A stretch of 30,165 nucleotides of DNA from Collinsella sp. MSK.8.10 (GTDB lineage: Bacteria > Actinomycetota > Coriobacteriia > Coriobacteriales > Coriobacteriaceae), in assembly GCF_019041915.1 (NCBI RefSeq), contig NZ_JAHPYF010000012.1, positions 1-30,165 on the forward strand. Direction: 5' to 3'. This document shows positions 6,283-13,189 of this stretch, piece by piece. Numbering within the stretch: position 1 is the stretch's first letter; each line of letters begins with the position of its first letter. Below the pieces are notes generated by a model, which did not search any database, had not been told where the DNA came from, and saw only the letters and a list, made by a program, of their open reading frames with translations. The translations under genes and the position numbers were made by a program.

Positions 6283-6321
6283 TTTCCAAAAAGGACACAG
6301 GAAATTGCCAAAAGGGGCACA
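6283..6321. mobile_element. IS21-like terminal repeats, right end of replicon block
   Basis: Two related 17-mers, 22 bp apart: TTTCCAAAAAGGACACA (6283-6299) and TTGCCAAAAGGGGCACA (6305-6321). The second is the exact inverse of 3013-3029. Serial terminal repeats are typical of IS21-family ends. No transposase genes (IstA/IstB) lie between the ends; the replicon occupies that place. Confidence 0.45.
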
Positions 6322-6534
6322 GTGAAACGTCCCTAGAATCAACTGTTACGATAAAAACAGGGGGTAACTCCGCGGACACGGCCTAGCGCGCTGCCATCCA
6401 GTGCCGATTCTGCCATACTCGCAATTCGGCAAGGATGAGGAGTATGAATTGATCGGGGCTTATAGGACAACACCAAAACCGGCATCGACGGCTCCATGGA
6501 TGATTCGGATTCCAAATAGGCCCTGTTAGTTGAG

Positions 6535-6972
6535 CTACTTCTTTGCCGGTGTCGTATACGAAACCGCTATACCCGCGGCAATTGCCATGAGACAGCTCAC
6601 GATGAATCCGAACTCATACTTCAAAACGTTTGTTGCGGTCAGGGCGATAATCAACACAGTCGCAATTTGCAGAATTATCATTATTACGAAGAGATTGATT
6701 CCTTGTTTGGCCGAAGTCGCTGAGTGAGTTTGGCTTTGTTGATTCAGGTTGTAGCTGACAACAAAAGCGATCAGTTCGCTTGATACGGGGCCGACTACAT
6801 AGAAAAAGATTGCGTCAATGAAGCCTATAGTGTTGTAAGTTGTTTCGCCGGAAAAAACAGCGTATAAAGCATATCCAAATCTTGGCTGATTCATGTATGA
6901 GTAGGAGAAGACCAAGAGCGTCAATATTGCTACTACCAGAAGTGCATTCAGGATAAATCGTTTGCTTTTCAT
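6535..6972 (-). CDS. Four-helix membrane protein
   Basis: 145 residues. ATG at 6972 is chosen because GGAAGGAG lies 6 bases upstream; the open frame extends to 7029 without another good start. Four membrane segments are visible at about residues 7-24, 47-72, 91-111 and 118-138. A polar loop with NQQSQTHSATSAKQ (about 73-87) lies between segments 2 and 3. No catalytic motif and no known family recognised. Isolated on the minus strand with about 400 bp of non-coding sequence downstream. Possible roles are immunity or stress membrane protein; no function is assigned. Confidence 0.65.
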   Translation of the reverse strand: MKSKRFILNALLVVAILTLLVFSYSYMNQPRFGYALYAVFSGETTYNTIGFIDAIFFYVVGPVSSELIAFVVSYNLNQQSQTHSATSAKQGINLFVIMIILQIATVLIIALTATNVLKYEFGFIVSCLMAIAAGIAVSYTTPAKK

Positions 6973-7163
6973 CGATCGCTCCTTCCGGGTGACTCTTATA
7001 TGTAATTCTACAACAGCCATTATTTTCAAAGAATATGACTGTCCTAAATAACGTGCACTTTCGCTGGATGGTCGCTGTTTGGCGGCCCTCTTTTTTGCAC
7101 AGGCGCGGTGGGATGGTAATATCGGGCGGGAGTCAGCCGCTCTGATAGAATCGTCCTTGCTGT

Positions 7164-7206
7164 CGGCAGCCCTCGTGCCGGGCAGAGCCCTCCATTTGAT
7201 GGGAGG
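7164..7206 (+). promoter_or_regulatory. Structured 5' leader masking the ribosome site of the 41-aa peptide
   Basis: CCCTCC (7188-7193) pairs with GGGAGG (7201-7206), which is the ribosome site for the ATG at 7215. In addition CGGCAGCCC (7164-7172) and GGGCAGAGCC (7180-7189) are exactly complementary to GGGCTGCCG (7393-7401) and GGCTCTGCCC (7368-7377) after the gene, so the mRNA ends can pair over about 200 bases. Confidence 0.6.
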
Positions 7207-7214
7207 TGATGCCC

Positions 7215-7340
7215 ATGACCGATTTCACCGAGCTCGTGAAGCTCCTGACCGCTATGGTCTCGCTCCTCACGGCCCTTGTCGGCCTTTCCAAGGCACTCAA
7301 GCAGGGCTCGAAGCCCAAAAAGAAAGGTCACCGTCGCTAA
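7215..7340 (+). CDS. Holin-like / type I toxin-like 41-aa membrane peptide
   Basis: ATG at 7215 follows GGGAGGTGAT (a near-perfect ribosome site). The product begins MTDFTELVKLLTAMVSLLTA, continues LVGLSKALKQ and ends in a basic tail GSKPKKKGHRR. A single membrane helix with a Lys/Arg tail at this length is the architecture of Fst/TxpA/holin-like type I toxins. The leader hides the ribosome site and the 5' and 3' ends of the message are complementary, as in several type I systems that hold the toxin mRNA inactive until processed. An antitoxin RNA is not demonstrated; it would be expected from the opposite strand over 7340-7480. Confidence 0.55.
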   Translation: MTDFTELVKLLTAMVSLLTALVGLSKALKQGSKPKKKGHRR

Positions 7341-7367
7341 GACGATGACCCAACTTCATTAAGCAAC

Positions 7368-7401
7368 GGCTCTGCCCAGCTCTCTACAACTTGGGCTGCC
7401 G
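7368..7401 (+). ncRNA. 3' pairing region of the 41-aa peptide mRNA / possible antitoxin RNA locus
   Basis: Contains GGCTCTGCCC and GGGCTGCCG, exact complements of the two leader segments at 7180-7189 and 7164-7172, in mirrored order. This could close a long-range mRNA stem, or a minus-strand RNA from here would share the leader sequence. Only the pairing is visible; transcript ends are unknown. Confidence 0.4.
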
Positions 7402-7546
7402 TCGGCACCATTTTACCCTCCTGACGAGGAATTCGTCCATATTTCAAAAATCAAATCCTGTTCGCGCGTGGGCGTAAACTTTTAGTTGGGCAAATCCGGC
7501 AGATTGGAGCTTGAAACATGAGGGATATGCACCTCATGTCGCTCAT

Positions 7547-7581
7547 AAAACGTCTCCTGACCTCGAGGGAGAACGTTTTTT
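7547..7581 (+). terminator. Terminator-like hairpin in the leader of the metallophosphoesterase operon
   Basis: AAAACGTCTCC (7547-7557) pairs with GGAG-A-ACGTTTT (7568-7579, one bulged A), followed by T6 (7576-7581). A second stem, CATGAGG/CCTCATG (7517-7523, 7532-7538), precedes it. The ribosome site of the first gene lies just after it, so this may be an attenuator or the end of an upstream transcript. Bases 7402-7510 hold no gene. Confidence 0.55.
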
Positions 7582-7603
7582 AGCGACAGAAGGAGACATA
7601 AAT

Positions 7604-8242
7604 ATGATCTGGTTTACCAGCGACACCCACTTCGGGCATGAGAACGTGCTGAAGTTCACCGACCGCCCGTGGGAGACGATTTGGCAGATGAACGACGCCA
7701 TCGTCGACAGCATCAACGGCAGGGTTGCCGTGGACGACGAACTCTACATCCTGGGTGATTTCTCATTCAAGATGACCGCCCAGGACGCCTATGGGCTTCG
7801 CAAGCGGATCGCCTGCAGGCGCATCCACCTAGTCCCGGGAAACCACGACAAGGACTGGACCCAGCCGGCGGTCGCGGGCGCCTTCACCGTGGAGCCGCCG
7901 ATCTGCGTGCTCAAGATCGACGGGCAGAAGATCGTCCTGAGCCATTACCCCATGGCCGACTGGCAGGGCATGAACCATGGATCGTGGCACCTCCACGGAC
8001 ACATCCACAGCAGCGGCGGCGCGTACAACGAGTTCAACCGCAAGCAGGGCCTTCTGCGCTACGACGTCGGTTGCGATGCCAACGGGCACTCCCCGGTGAG
8101 CCTCGACGAGCTGAGGGAATGGTTCGCCGGAGTCGACGAGCCGTGCGGCCGGGTGAAATGGCCCTGGTGGGTCAGCGAGACCGGCGACAGGCAGGTCGAG
8201 CGCGAGCTGGCGGCGTACAAGAGGGAAGAGGTGATTCGATGA
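7604..8242 (+). CDS. Calcineurin-type metallophosphoesterase 1
   Basis: 212 residues. The metal-binding signature of the calcineurin-like superfamily is complete: SDTHFGH (6-12), GD (51-52), GNHD (79-82), LSHYP (112-116), HGHIH (131-135). The ATG at 7604 has AAGGAG 8 bases upstream; a longer frame from 7511 crosses a terminator-like hairpin and is rejected. Enzymes of this fold hydrolyse phosphomono- or diesters using two metal ions; the natural substrate cannot be read from the sequence. The closest type is the short phage/plasmid phosphoesterase group beginning IWFTSDTHFGH. It is first in a three-gene operon and overlaps the next gene by 4 bases (ATGA). The Trp-rich C-terminus (KWPWWVSE) is outside the core fold. 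Confidence 0.85.
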   Translation: MIWFTSDTHFGHENVLKFTDRPWETIWQMNDAIVDSINGRVAVDDELYILGDFSFKMTAQDAYGLRKRIACRRIHLVPGNHDKDWTQPAVAGAFTVEPPICVLKIDGQKIVLSHYPMADWQGMNHGSWHLHGHIHSSGGAYNEFNRKQGLLRYDVGCDANGHSPVSLDELREWFAGVDEPCGRVKWPWWVSETGDRQVERELAAYKREEVIR

Positions 8243-8964
8243 CGGTCTATGTGACGGGCGACATCCACAGTGGGCTCGACATGCAAAAGCTCCGCGACTG
8301 GGAGCTTGGCGATAGTCTTACCAGCGACGACTATCTCATCGTTGCCGGTGACTTTGGCTTTCCGTGGAACTTTTCTGCCGAGGAATGCGCCGACATCGCC
8401 TGGCTGGAGTCGCGCCCCTACACGGTACTGTTCATCGACGGCAACCACGAGCGCTTCGATCACTGGGCGGAGCGCCCCATGGAGTTATGGCATGGCGGGC
8501 TGACGCAGCGCCTGTCGGATACTTCGTCTATCCGCCGCCTCATGCGCGGGGAGGTCTTCGAGCTCGACGGCTCGACGGTCTTCACCATGGGCGGTGCCAC
8601 GAGCGTGGACAGGGAATACCGCGTGCCCTATTCCAGCTGGTGGCCTCAGGAGCTCCCGGACGAGCGCGATTTCGATACCGCACGGACAAAGCTCGACGAA
8701 GTCGGCTGGAAGGTCGACTGCGTCATCACCCATACCTGCTCGACGCGCATGCTCTCGCCGACGCTCTACCCGGACCCAGGCTGGGAGCGCCCTGATGTTG
8801 ACCGGCTGACCGAATTCCTTGACGAGCTCGAGGGCCGCCTGGACTACAAGCGCTGGTATTACGGCCATTTTCACCGAGACGGCAACCCGGACGAACGTCA
8901 TACCGTGCTGTACGACCGGATCGTGAGGCTCGGGGACAAACTCCTGCCGTGGGGTGCGTACTGA
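8239..8964 (+). CDS. Calcineurin-type metallophosphoesterase 2
   Basis: 241 residues. Motifs: GDIH (7-10), GDFG (37-40), GNHE (68-71), THTCS (164-168), GHFH (209-212), so all usual metal ligands are present. It is clearly a paralogue of the third gene (shared VYVTGD start, LMRGEVFxxDG, SWWPxExP, GWKVDCVxTH, GHxH) and only distantly related to the first. It starts by a 4-base ATGA overlap, with GAGG upstream, implying translational coupling. At the fourth motif it reads THTCST where paralogue 3 has THEAP, which may alter substrate choice. Likely cytoplasmic; no signal peptide. Confidence 0.87.
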   Translation: MTVYVTGDIHSGLDMQKLRDWELGDSLTSDDYLIVAGDFGFPWNFSAEECADIAWLESRPYTVLFIDGNHERFDHWAERPMELWHGGLTQRLSDTSSIRRLMRGEVFELDGSTVFTMGGATSVDREYRVPYSSWWPQELPDERDFDTARTKLDEVGWKVDCVITHTCSTRMLSPTLYPDPGWERPDVDRLTEFLDELEGRLDYKRWYYGHFHRDGNPDERHTVLYDRIVRLGDKLLPWGAY

Positions 8965-9701
8965 TGGCTGTCTATGTGACAGGAGACGTGCACGGCAGGG
9001 CCGAGTACGGGGCCAGCAGGTTCGCCTTCAGGTCTTGGCCGCTGGGCCGGACCCTGACGCGCGATGACGCGGTGATCGTGGCCGGCGACTTCGGCTTTGT
9101 CTGGGATGGATCCAACGCCGAGAAATACTGGCTCGACTGGTTCGAATCGAAGCCGTGGACCACGTGTTTCGTAGACGGCAACCATGAGAACCACCACGCC
9201 CTGACAGAACTGCCGGTGCGGGAGTGGAGCGGCGGTCTCGTCCATGAGGCGCGACCGCACGTGCTGCACCTGATGCGCGGAGAGGTGTTCGATATCGACG
9301 GGCTCACAGTCCTTGCCATGGGCGGCGCCGCGAGCAACGACAGGCAGTATCGCAAGGAGGGGAGGAGCTGGTGGCCCGAGGAGATGCCGAGCGAGAAAGA
9401 GACGGAACACTGCCGCGCCTCGCTCGACCGCGTGGGCTGGAAGGTCGATTGCGTTGTGACTCACGAGGCCCCTGCTGCCCTTGCTGAGGTGCTGTGCCGG
9501 GAGCTCGGGCGCGAGTATCGGGACGACCGGCTTCAGCGATTCCTTGGCGAGCTCGATGGGCGGCTCGGCTACCGCGCCTGGTTCTTCGGCCACTACCACG
9601 GCGACGAATGGCGCGACGCCAAGCATCGCCTGATCTACCGAGACATCGTGCCGATCGAAGATGCTGCGCCCGGTTCTAGGAACCTTCTGGAAGCGCTCTA
9701 G
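8964..9701 (+). CDS. Calcineurin-type metallophosphoesterase 3
   Basis: 245 residues. GDVH (7-10), GDFG (41-44), GNHE (72-75), a THEAP motif and GHYH give a full metal site. Recent-looking paralogue of the preceding gene: the two align over their entire length with shared VAGDFGF, LMRGEVF, WWPEEMP-like and GWKVDC blocks. The start overlaps the previous stop (TGATG). The stop codon lies within a hairpin (9674-9714) that likely ends transcription of the operon. Three such enzymes in one operon is unusual; possible uses are nucleotide or RNA end processing, or turnover of a signalling nucleotide. Confidence 0.87.
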   Translation: MAVYVTGDVHGRAEYGASRFAFRSWPLGRTLTRDDAVIVAGDFGFVWDGSNAEKYWLDWFESKPWTTCFVDGNHENHHALTELPVREWSGGLVHEARPHVLHLMRGEVFDIDGLTVLAMGGAASNDRQYRKEGRSWWPEEMPSEKETEHCRASLDRVGWKVDCVVTHEAPAALAEVLCRELGREYRDDRLQRFLGELDGRLGYRAWFFGHYHGDEWRDAKHRLIYRDIVPIEDAAPGSRNLLEAL

Positions 9702-9714
9702 AAGATTCCTAGAA
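9674..9714. terminator. Hairpin between converging genes
   Basis: TTCTAGGAACCTTCT (9674-9688) and AGAAGATTCCTAGAA (9700-9714) pair with one mismatch. It spans the stop of the third phosphoesterase and lies between converging transcription units. There is no long T tract, so factor-assisted or bidirectional termination is possible. Confidence 0.5.
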
Positions 9715-9743
9715 ATCAGCCGCCTGATAGGAGAAGCGCGGGG

Positions 9744-10322
9744 CTACTCGCCCTTCATCTGGGTCATGACCTCGACCTTGGCCTCGGCCACGGCCGCCCG
9801 CTGCTCGGCTACAGCAAGGCGGTCCTTGAGGGCGGCGACCTCGGCCATCAGGTCGCGCTGGGCCAGGAGTGCGTCGTTCAACTCGGCTTGGGCTTTCAAC
9901 GCGGCGTCACGCTCGCCGCGCAGCCGCTCGATCTCATCGACCATGGCCTCCGCCTCGGCATGGAGCTGGACGACCTGCCTGTCGAGTTCCCGAGCATCGG
10001 CGAGATATCTGACGCTCGCGGCATGGAGCTCGTTGTTCTCGAGTTCCAGACTCGCGGTATCGAGTTCGAACTTCTCCTCTATAAAGGCGACCCGCTCATT
10101 GCAGTCGGCCTCAATCTTTTCATTCCGATCCGTCGCCTCGGCGAGCTTGCGGCTGAATTCATCCACCTGGGCCATGAGCAGTGCGTTCTCGGTCCTGAGG
10201 TCGGCAGTCTCGCGCAGCAGCTTCTCCCGCCATGTCGCCTCGATCCGCTCGGCAGCCTCATCGAGGACGGCCTTCACGCCGGATGTCTCGCTGATTTTCT
10301 TTTCGCTCGGATTGTCTGCCAT
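9744..10322 (-). CDS. Coiled-coil protein
   Basis: 192 residues from ATG 10322 (GGAG 9 bases upstream); a TTG at 10337 is less likely. Nearly the whole protein after residue 25 is heptad-patterned Ala/Glu/Leu/Arg helix (for example RLRGERDAALKAQAELNDAL and AEVAALKDRLAVAEQRAAVA). No Cys, no membrane segment, no signal peptide. It resembles structural or scaffold proteins and the alpha-helical region of DNA-interacting accessory proteins, but low-complexity coiled coils give no reliable homology. Alone on its strand between the phosphoesterase operon (converging) and the recombinase. Confidence 0.72.
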   Translation of the reverse strand: MADNPSEKKISETSGVKAVLDEAAERIEATWREKLLRETADLRTENALLMAQVDEFSRKLAEATDRNEKIEADCNERVAFIEEKFELDTASLELENNELHAASVRYLADARELDRQVVQLHAEAEAMVDEIERLRGERDAALKAQAELNDALLAQRDLMAEVAALKDRLAVAEQRAAVAEAKVEVMTQMKGE

Positions 10323-10335
10323 GGTGCGGCACTCC

Positions 10336-10399
10336 AATCAACAACGGCATGGCTCCGCCATGCCATATGGCTGGGAACAATGCACGGCCGCTGTTGATT
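10336..10399. repeat. Nested inverted repeats upstream of the coiled-coil gene
   Basis: An inner perfect hairpin GGCATGGC/GCCATGCC (10346-10353, 10357-10364) lies inside outer arms AATCAACA (10336-10343) and TGTTGATT (10392-10399). Could be a terminator of the leftward recombinase transcript or an operator. Bases 10400-10516 show nothing else. Confidence 0.45.
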
Positions 10400-10516
10400 T
10401 GTAGTCATCCTGCGATCGGTGAGTTCTAAAAGGCGCCTCAAGTCATACGTTATGCGTTCACGCAGGGGGTTTCAGTTGGAGAAATACCGCACTCTTATAT
10501 AGTAGCGCACTCGGAT

Positions 10517-11101
10517 TTATCTTCTGACGCCCACCAATCCGCGTTCACGGAGGATGCGGTACAAAGTCGATTTCGATATACCGGTGGCGGCGCAGATGTC
10601 GGGGATGGGCGTTTCCCGCGCAAGGTAGAGTTTCACGGCAGCATCGGCCTTGACGTCCGCGATGCGCGGGCGGCCCCCGACGTTGCCACCATGGTTCCGT
10701 TTTACGGCGATGCCCTCGGCCTGGCGCTGCTTGATCAGGTCGCGCTCGAGCTCGGCGGTGCAGGCGTGAGTGCCGAGGACGAATCGACCGAAGGCGGTAT
10801 CGAGGTCGACCGGCTGTTTCAAGGAAGTTAGCTTCACGCCGAGATTTCGGAACATAAGGTCGTAGTTCAGCAATTGCCTGGTCGATCTGGTTAGGCGCTC
10901 CCAGGACTCGACTACCACTTCATCGCCGGCCTTCATCTTCTTGAACAGACGCTTCTGCTGAGTTCGGTCGCCGTCCTTGGCACCCGTGACCTTGTCTTTG
11001 TAGATATGGCCATAGGGCACGCCGGCGTTGACCAACGCCTCGATTTGCCTATCTAGCTTCTGATCCTTCGTGCTCACGCGAGCGTATCCGTATCTGGTCA
11101 T
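10517..11101 (-). CDS. Serine recombinase, resolvase/invertase family
   Basis: 194 residues. N-terminal catalytic domain with YARVSTKDQ (catalytic Ser about residue 10), the conserved ESWERLTRSTRQLL block, and the ELERDLIKQRQAEGI hinge helix. A C-terminal HTH ends the protein (IPDICAATGISKSTLYRILR). The length and single HTH are those of Tn3-type resolvases and DNA invertases, not large serine integrases. ATG 11101 with AGGAGG 6 bases upstream is preferred over the longer frame to 11146. On a plasmid it most likely resolves multimers or cointegrates, or inverts a segment; a paired recombination site is not proven. Short inverted repeats (GGCACTCG/CGAGTGCC at 11171 and 11207) lie just upstream, where a res site is expected. 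Confidence 0.88.
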   Translation of the reverse strand: MTRYGYARVSTKDQKLDRQIEALVNAGVPYGHIYKDKVTGAKDGDRTQQKRLFKKMKAGDEVVVESWERLTRSTRQLLNYDLMFRNLGVKLTSLKQPVDLDTAFGRFVLGTHACTAELERDLIKQRQAEGIAVKRNHGGNVGGRPRIADVKADAAVKLYLARETPIPDICAATGISKSTLYRILRERGLVGVRR

Positions 11102-11226
11102 TTTCAGCCTCCTGCCTTGTCTTTTGATTTTCTCATGGGAATGCAAGTGGAGGTTTTGACACTGGGTTTTGGCACTCGCTGTTCACGGCATCGAGGGTTC
11201 GGTTTTCGAGTGCCGCGCGGCATACG

Positions 11227-11262
11227 TTTTGGGACGAACGGCTAATGGAATATGTTGGGACG
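11227..11262. repeat. Two GGGACG repeats, similar to array at 26826
   Basis: TTTTGGGACGAACG (from 11227) and TGTTGGGACGGATA (from 11253) are 26 bp apart in the same orientation as the four-unit array at 26826-26907. Likely a relic of the same mobile-element end. Confidence 0.35.
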
Positions 11263-11300
11263 GATAATATTCTACTACCAAATAGTAGTAGAATATTATC
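11263..11300. promoter_or_regulatory. 38-bp palindrome, probable TA operator
   Basis: GATAATATTCTACTAC (11263-11278) and GTAGTAGAATATTATC (11285-11300) are perfect 16-bp inverted arms around CAAATA. It ends 17 bases before the start of the toxin-like gene, the position of an autoregulatory operator for the RHH antitoxin downstream. Confidence 0.6.
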
Positions 11301-11317
11301 GTAAAGATTGGAGGCTC

Positions 11318-11584
11318 ATGGTCCGGATACACCAGAGAGTTCACGAGCGGCACCCCGAGCTAGATGACGGTGATGTCGAGGCGGCGTGGGAGAGCTACTG
11401 CTTCGCGGCCGTCCGCATACCCGGGGAGTGCGAGATGCGGACGGGCTACGACCCGCAAGGCCGGTACATCGAGATGGTCGGTGTCCTCCTGGCCGACGGC
11501 GCGTGGCTCGTCTACCACGCCATGACGCCGCCGAGCAAGAAGACGCTAAGGGAGATCGAGAACGCGAGAAGGAGAGGTTACTGA
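11318..11584 (+). CDS. Putative toxin of a type II toxin-antitoxin pair
   Basis: 88 residues from ATG 11318 (GGAGG 3 bases upstream). The sequence MVRIHQRVHERHPELDDGDV, then RYIEMVGVLLADGAWLVYHA and MTPPSKKTLRE, resembles small BrnT/RelE-size ribonuclease-like toxins of actinobacteria that begin with an HxxxRHPEL segment and end in a MTPPT/S motif. It overlaps the next gene by one base (TGATG), as in tightly coupled toxin-antitoxin operons. The longer frame from 11252 runs through the 38-bp palindrome and is rejected. Toxin activity is an inference from size, order and partner. Confidence 0.6.
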   Translation: MVRIHQRVHERHPELDDGDVEAAWESYCFAAVRIPGECEMRTGYDPQGRYIEMVGVLLADGAWLVYHAMTPPSKKTLREIENARRRGY

Positions 11585-11865
11585 TGGAATATAGGCTTGC
11601 AAACGGATCCGTTATCACGGATGAGGACATCGAGCGCGAGTGCGCGGAATACGAATCCGGCTCCTGGGAGGGGAGCCTGGTGAACTTCCGAGTCGGCCGC
11701 CCCAGGCTTTCCGAGGTGGAGGCCAACGCCAACCTGTCTTTCAAGTGCCCGAAGACGGGCGCCGACCTCATCGAACGGGCGGCCGCCGCGTGCGGGATGC
11801 GGAAGTCGGAGTTTCTGCGCTCGGCCGCGATCGAGAAGGCCGAGAGGATACTCAGGTCGGCATAG
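11584..11865 (+). CDS. Putative RHH antitoxin
   Basis: 93 residues. N-terminal half (VITDEDIERECAEYESGSWE) is an acidic helix of the kind that neutralises toxins. The C-terminal half has a beta strand and two helices (NLSFKCPKTGADLIERAAAA, then GMRKSEFLRSAAIEKAERIL), the ribbon-helix-helix pattern with the RSEFLR-like signature. The linker VGRPRLSE is commonly seen in actinobacterial antitoxins of this layout. ATG overlaps the toxin stop. Presumed to bind the palindrome at 11263 as an autorepressor. Confidence 0.68.
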   Translation: MEYRLANGSVITDEDIERECAEYESGSWEGSLVNFRVGRPRLSEVEANANLSFKCPKTGADLIERAAAACGMRKSEFLRSAAIEKAERILRSA

Positions 11866-11918
11866 CCCCGGCGTGCCTTCCCGGAATCGGCGTTGCCGCA
11901 GGGAGTGAGCGCCCTGCG

Positions 11919-11956
11919 CCGACGTTATGTTAGACATGTCGCTAACATAACGTCGG
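11919..11956. terminator. Perfect 15-bp hairpin after TA operon
   Basis: CCGACGTTATGTTAG and CTAACATAACGTCGG (11919-11933, 11942-11956), 8-base loop, no T tract. It may terminate the TA operon or be a recombination-site relic. Downstream, ATCGCCCCGT (12002-12011) and ACGGGGCGAT (12091-12100) form another wider inverted repeat; nothing else is seen in 11957-12134. Confidence 0.45.
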
Positions 11957-12218
11957 TTAAGTCGTGCCGCGGGTCGGGGCATCCGCACCACCACAGGTTC
12001 AATCGCCCCGTAAATCGAATCCTGTTAAGTCGTCTATCTGCGTGTTTATGAACACACCATTGCCATTCCTTAGGTGAGAATCGTGTCCGCACGGGGCGAT
12101 ATATTAGACAGAACACCCGAGGGAAAAGAATAGCATGAGCGATTTAATGGAAGTCGTACATCGGCTCGAGCGCGAGATGGCAGACCGAGCCTCCGCAGTT
12201 GAGTCAGAAGGAGGGGTT

Positions 12219-12731
12219 ATGCCCAAAAAAGCGCCATGGATAACAAAGGATGTTCGCATAGTAGAAGCGATGGGGTGGCTAACCGGCGCTTGCAGCGTCG
12301 TGCTGACAGGTTTTGCTATCGCAGCAGTGCCCACCGGAGAGAAGGTCCCCGTCCACTACGGCGTTGACATGCAGCCGAACCGCTGGGGCTCTCCTGTCGA
12401 GCTGTTGCTCCTCCCTATTGTCATGCTGGCTTGCATCGCGCTTTCGGCCCTCGTTCTCCATCTGGTCAGTCCAGAGCATTGGAACCAGCCTGCCGGTCTC
12501 GAGAGCGACGAGAAGGATGCTTGGTATCTCGCAAGTGCTCGCTCGGTGGCCTGGTTTGAGCTCGAGTGCGGCGTTTTCTCGCTGCTTGCGGCCCTTAACC
12601 CGTTGTCCGACGACTGCAAGGCGATGATTGTCGGCGCTGTTGTATTCGCGCTATTGCTTACTGCAACGCCCCTTATATTCATTGCAAGGTTTTGCAAGAG
12701 CAGAGGTAAGGGCAAGGCTCGGAAACTTTAG
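12219..12731 (+). CDS. SdpI-like DUF1648 membrane protein
   Basis: 170 residues from ATG 12219, which has AAGGAGGGG 3-4 bases upstream. A 28-residue longer form from ATG 12135 (weaker GAGGG, 11 bases away) is possible. The stretch EKVPVHYGVDMQPNRWG (residues 43-59) is the DUF1648 signature (V-P-hydrophilic-x-R-W-G) of SdpI-type immunity/regulatory membrane proteins. Four membrane segments at roughly residues 15-38, 62-86, 113-130 and 136-160. SdpI protects Bacillus from the SdpC toxin and can act as a signal receptor. Here it lies near a secreted-peptide/ABC cluster, so an immunity role is plausible, though it is not in that operon and points the other way. Confidence 0.65.
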   Translation: MPKKAPWITKDVRIVEAMGWLTGACSVVLTGFAIAAVPTGEKVPVHYGVDMQPNRWGSPVELLLLPIVMLACIALSALVLHLVSPEHWNQPAGLESDEKDAWYLASARSVAWFELECGVFSLLAALNPLSDDCKAMIVGAVVFALLLTATPLIFIARFCKSRGKGKARKL

Positions 12732-13189
12732 CGCCCCAGCGTGTTCCAATCGATAAAGAGCTCGCGACGAAGACTGCGCTGCGCATCAAGCTGGCGTCCG
12801 TCTTCTCGCGATACTCCAAGCCGATCTCCTCAAACAACATGCGCTTCACTATCTCGAAGTTCTTCTCATCGGCGATTTGCTGATACGTCAGTAACATGAC
12901 GTTGAAACCCATTTGCTGCAATGCGGTGGCGCGATCGGAATCCGACATTGCGGCATCGGCCCCACTGTGCACAAGCCTGCCTTGGCACTCGACGACAAGC
13001 GGCTTCTTGTCACCCGTCTCCTCAAATAGGAAGTCTGCATAGCAGTTGTAGCGCCCGGCCAAACGCGCTGCCTTGCCCGAAAGGACAATGCGAGCATTGT
13101 TGCTAAAGGATCTGAGACCCTCGCTACCGGCGACGCGCGGCGTCGCAAGCAACAAGGACAGCTGAGCCTCAAACGGCGACGCGACAACC
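12679..13189 (-). pseudogene. C-terminal fragment of an endonuclease-domain protein
   Basis: The minus frame contains SPFEAQLSLLLATPRVAGSE near the 5' edge, then CYADFLFEETGDKKPLVVEC, QGRLVHSGADAAMSDSDRAT, ALQQMGFNVMLLTYQQIADE. This is the C-terminal Vsr/DUF559-like nuclease fold: a D...E-x-Q core followed by RATALxxMGxxVxxLTYxQ. Upstream of about 13189 the frame stays open, but the DNA is better explained by a plus-strand gene fragment ending at 13407, so the N-terminal half is missing. Proteins of this type in Coriobacteriia usually carry an AbiEi-like or other N-terminal domain. The 3' end overlaps the SdpI-like gene tail-to-tail by about 50 bases. Confidence 0.5.

Noticed and set aside
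8485..9626. Long minus-strand frames opposite metallophosphoesterases 2 and 3
   Set aside because: Plus-strand genes carry all catalytic motifs and overlap as an operon; the minus frames are high-GC shadows.
9661..10404. 247-codon plus-strand frame opposite the coiled-coil protein
   Set aside because: Ser/Arg-rich antisense of heptad codons; no ribosome site.
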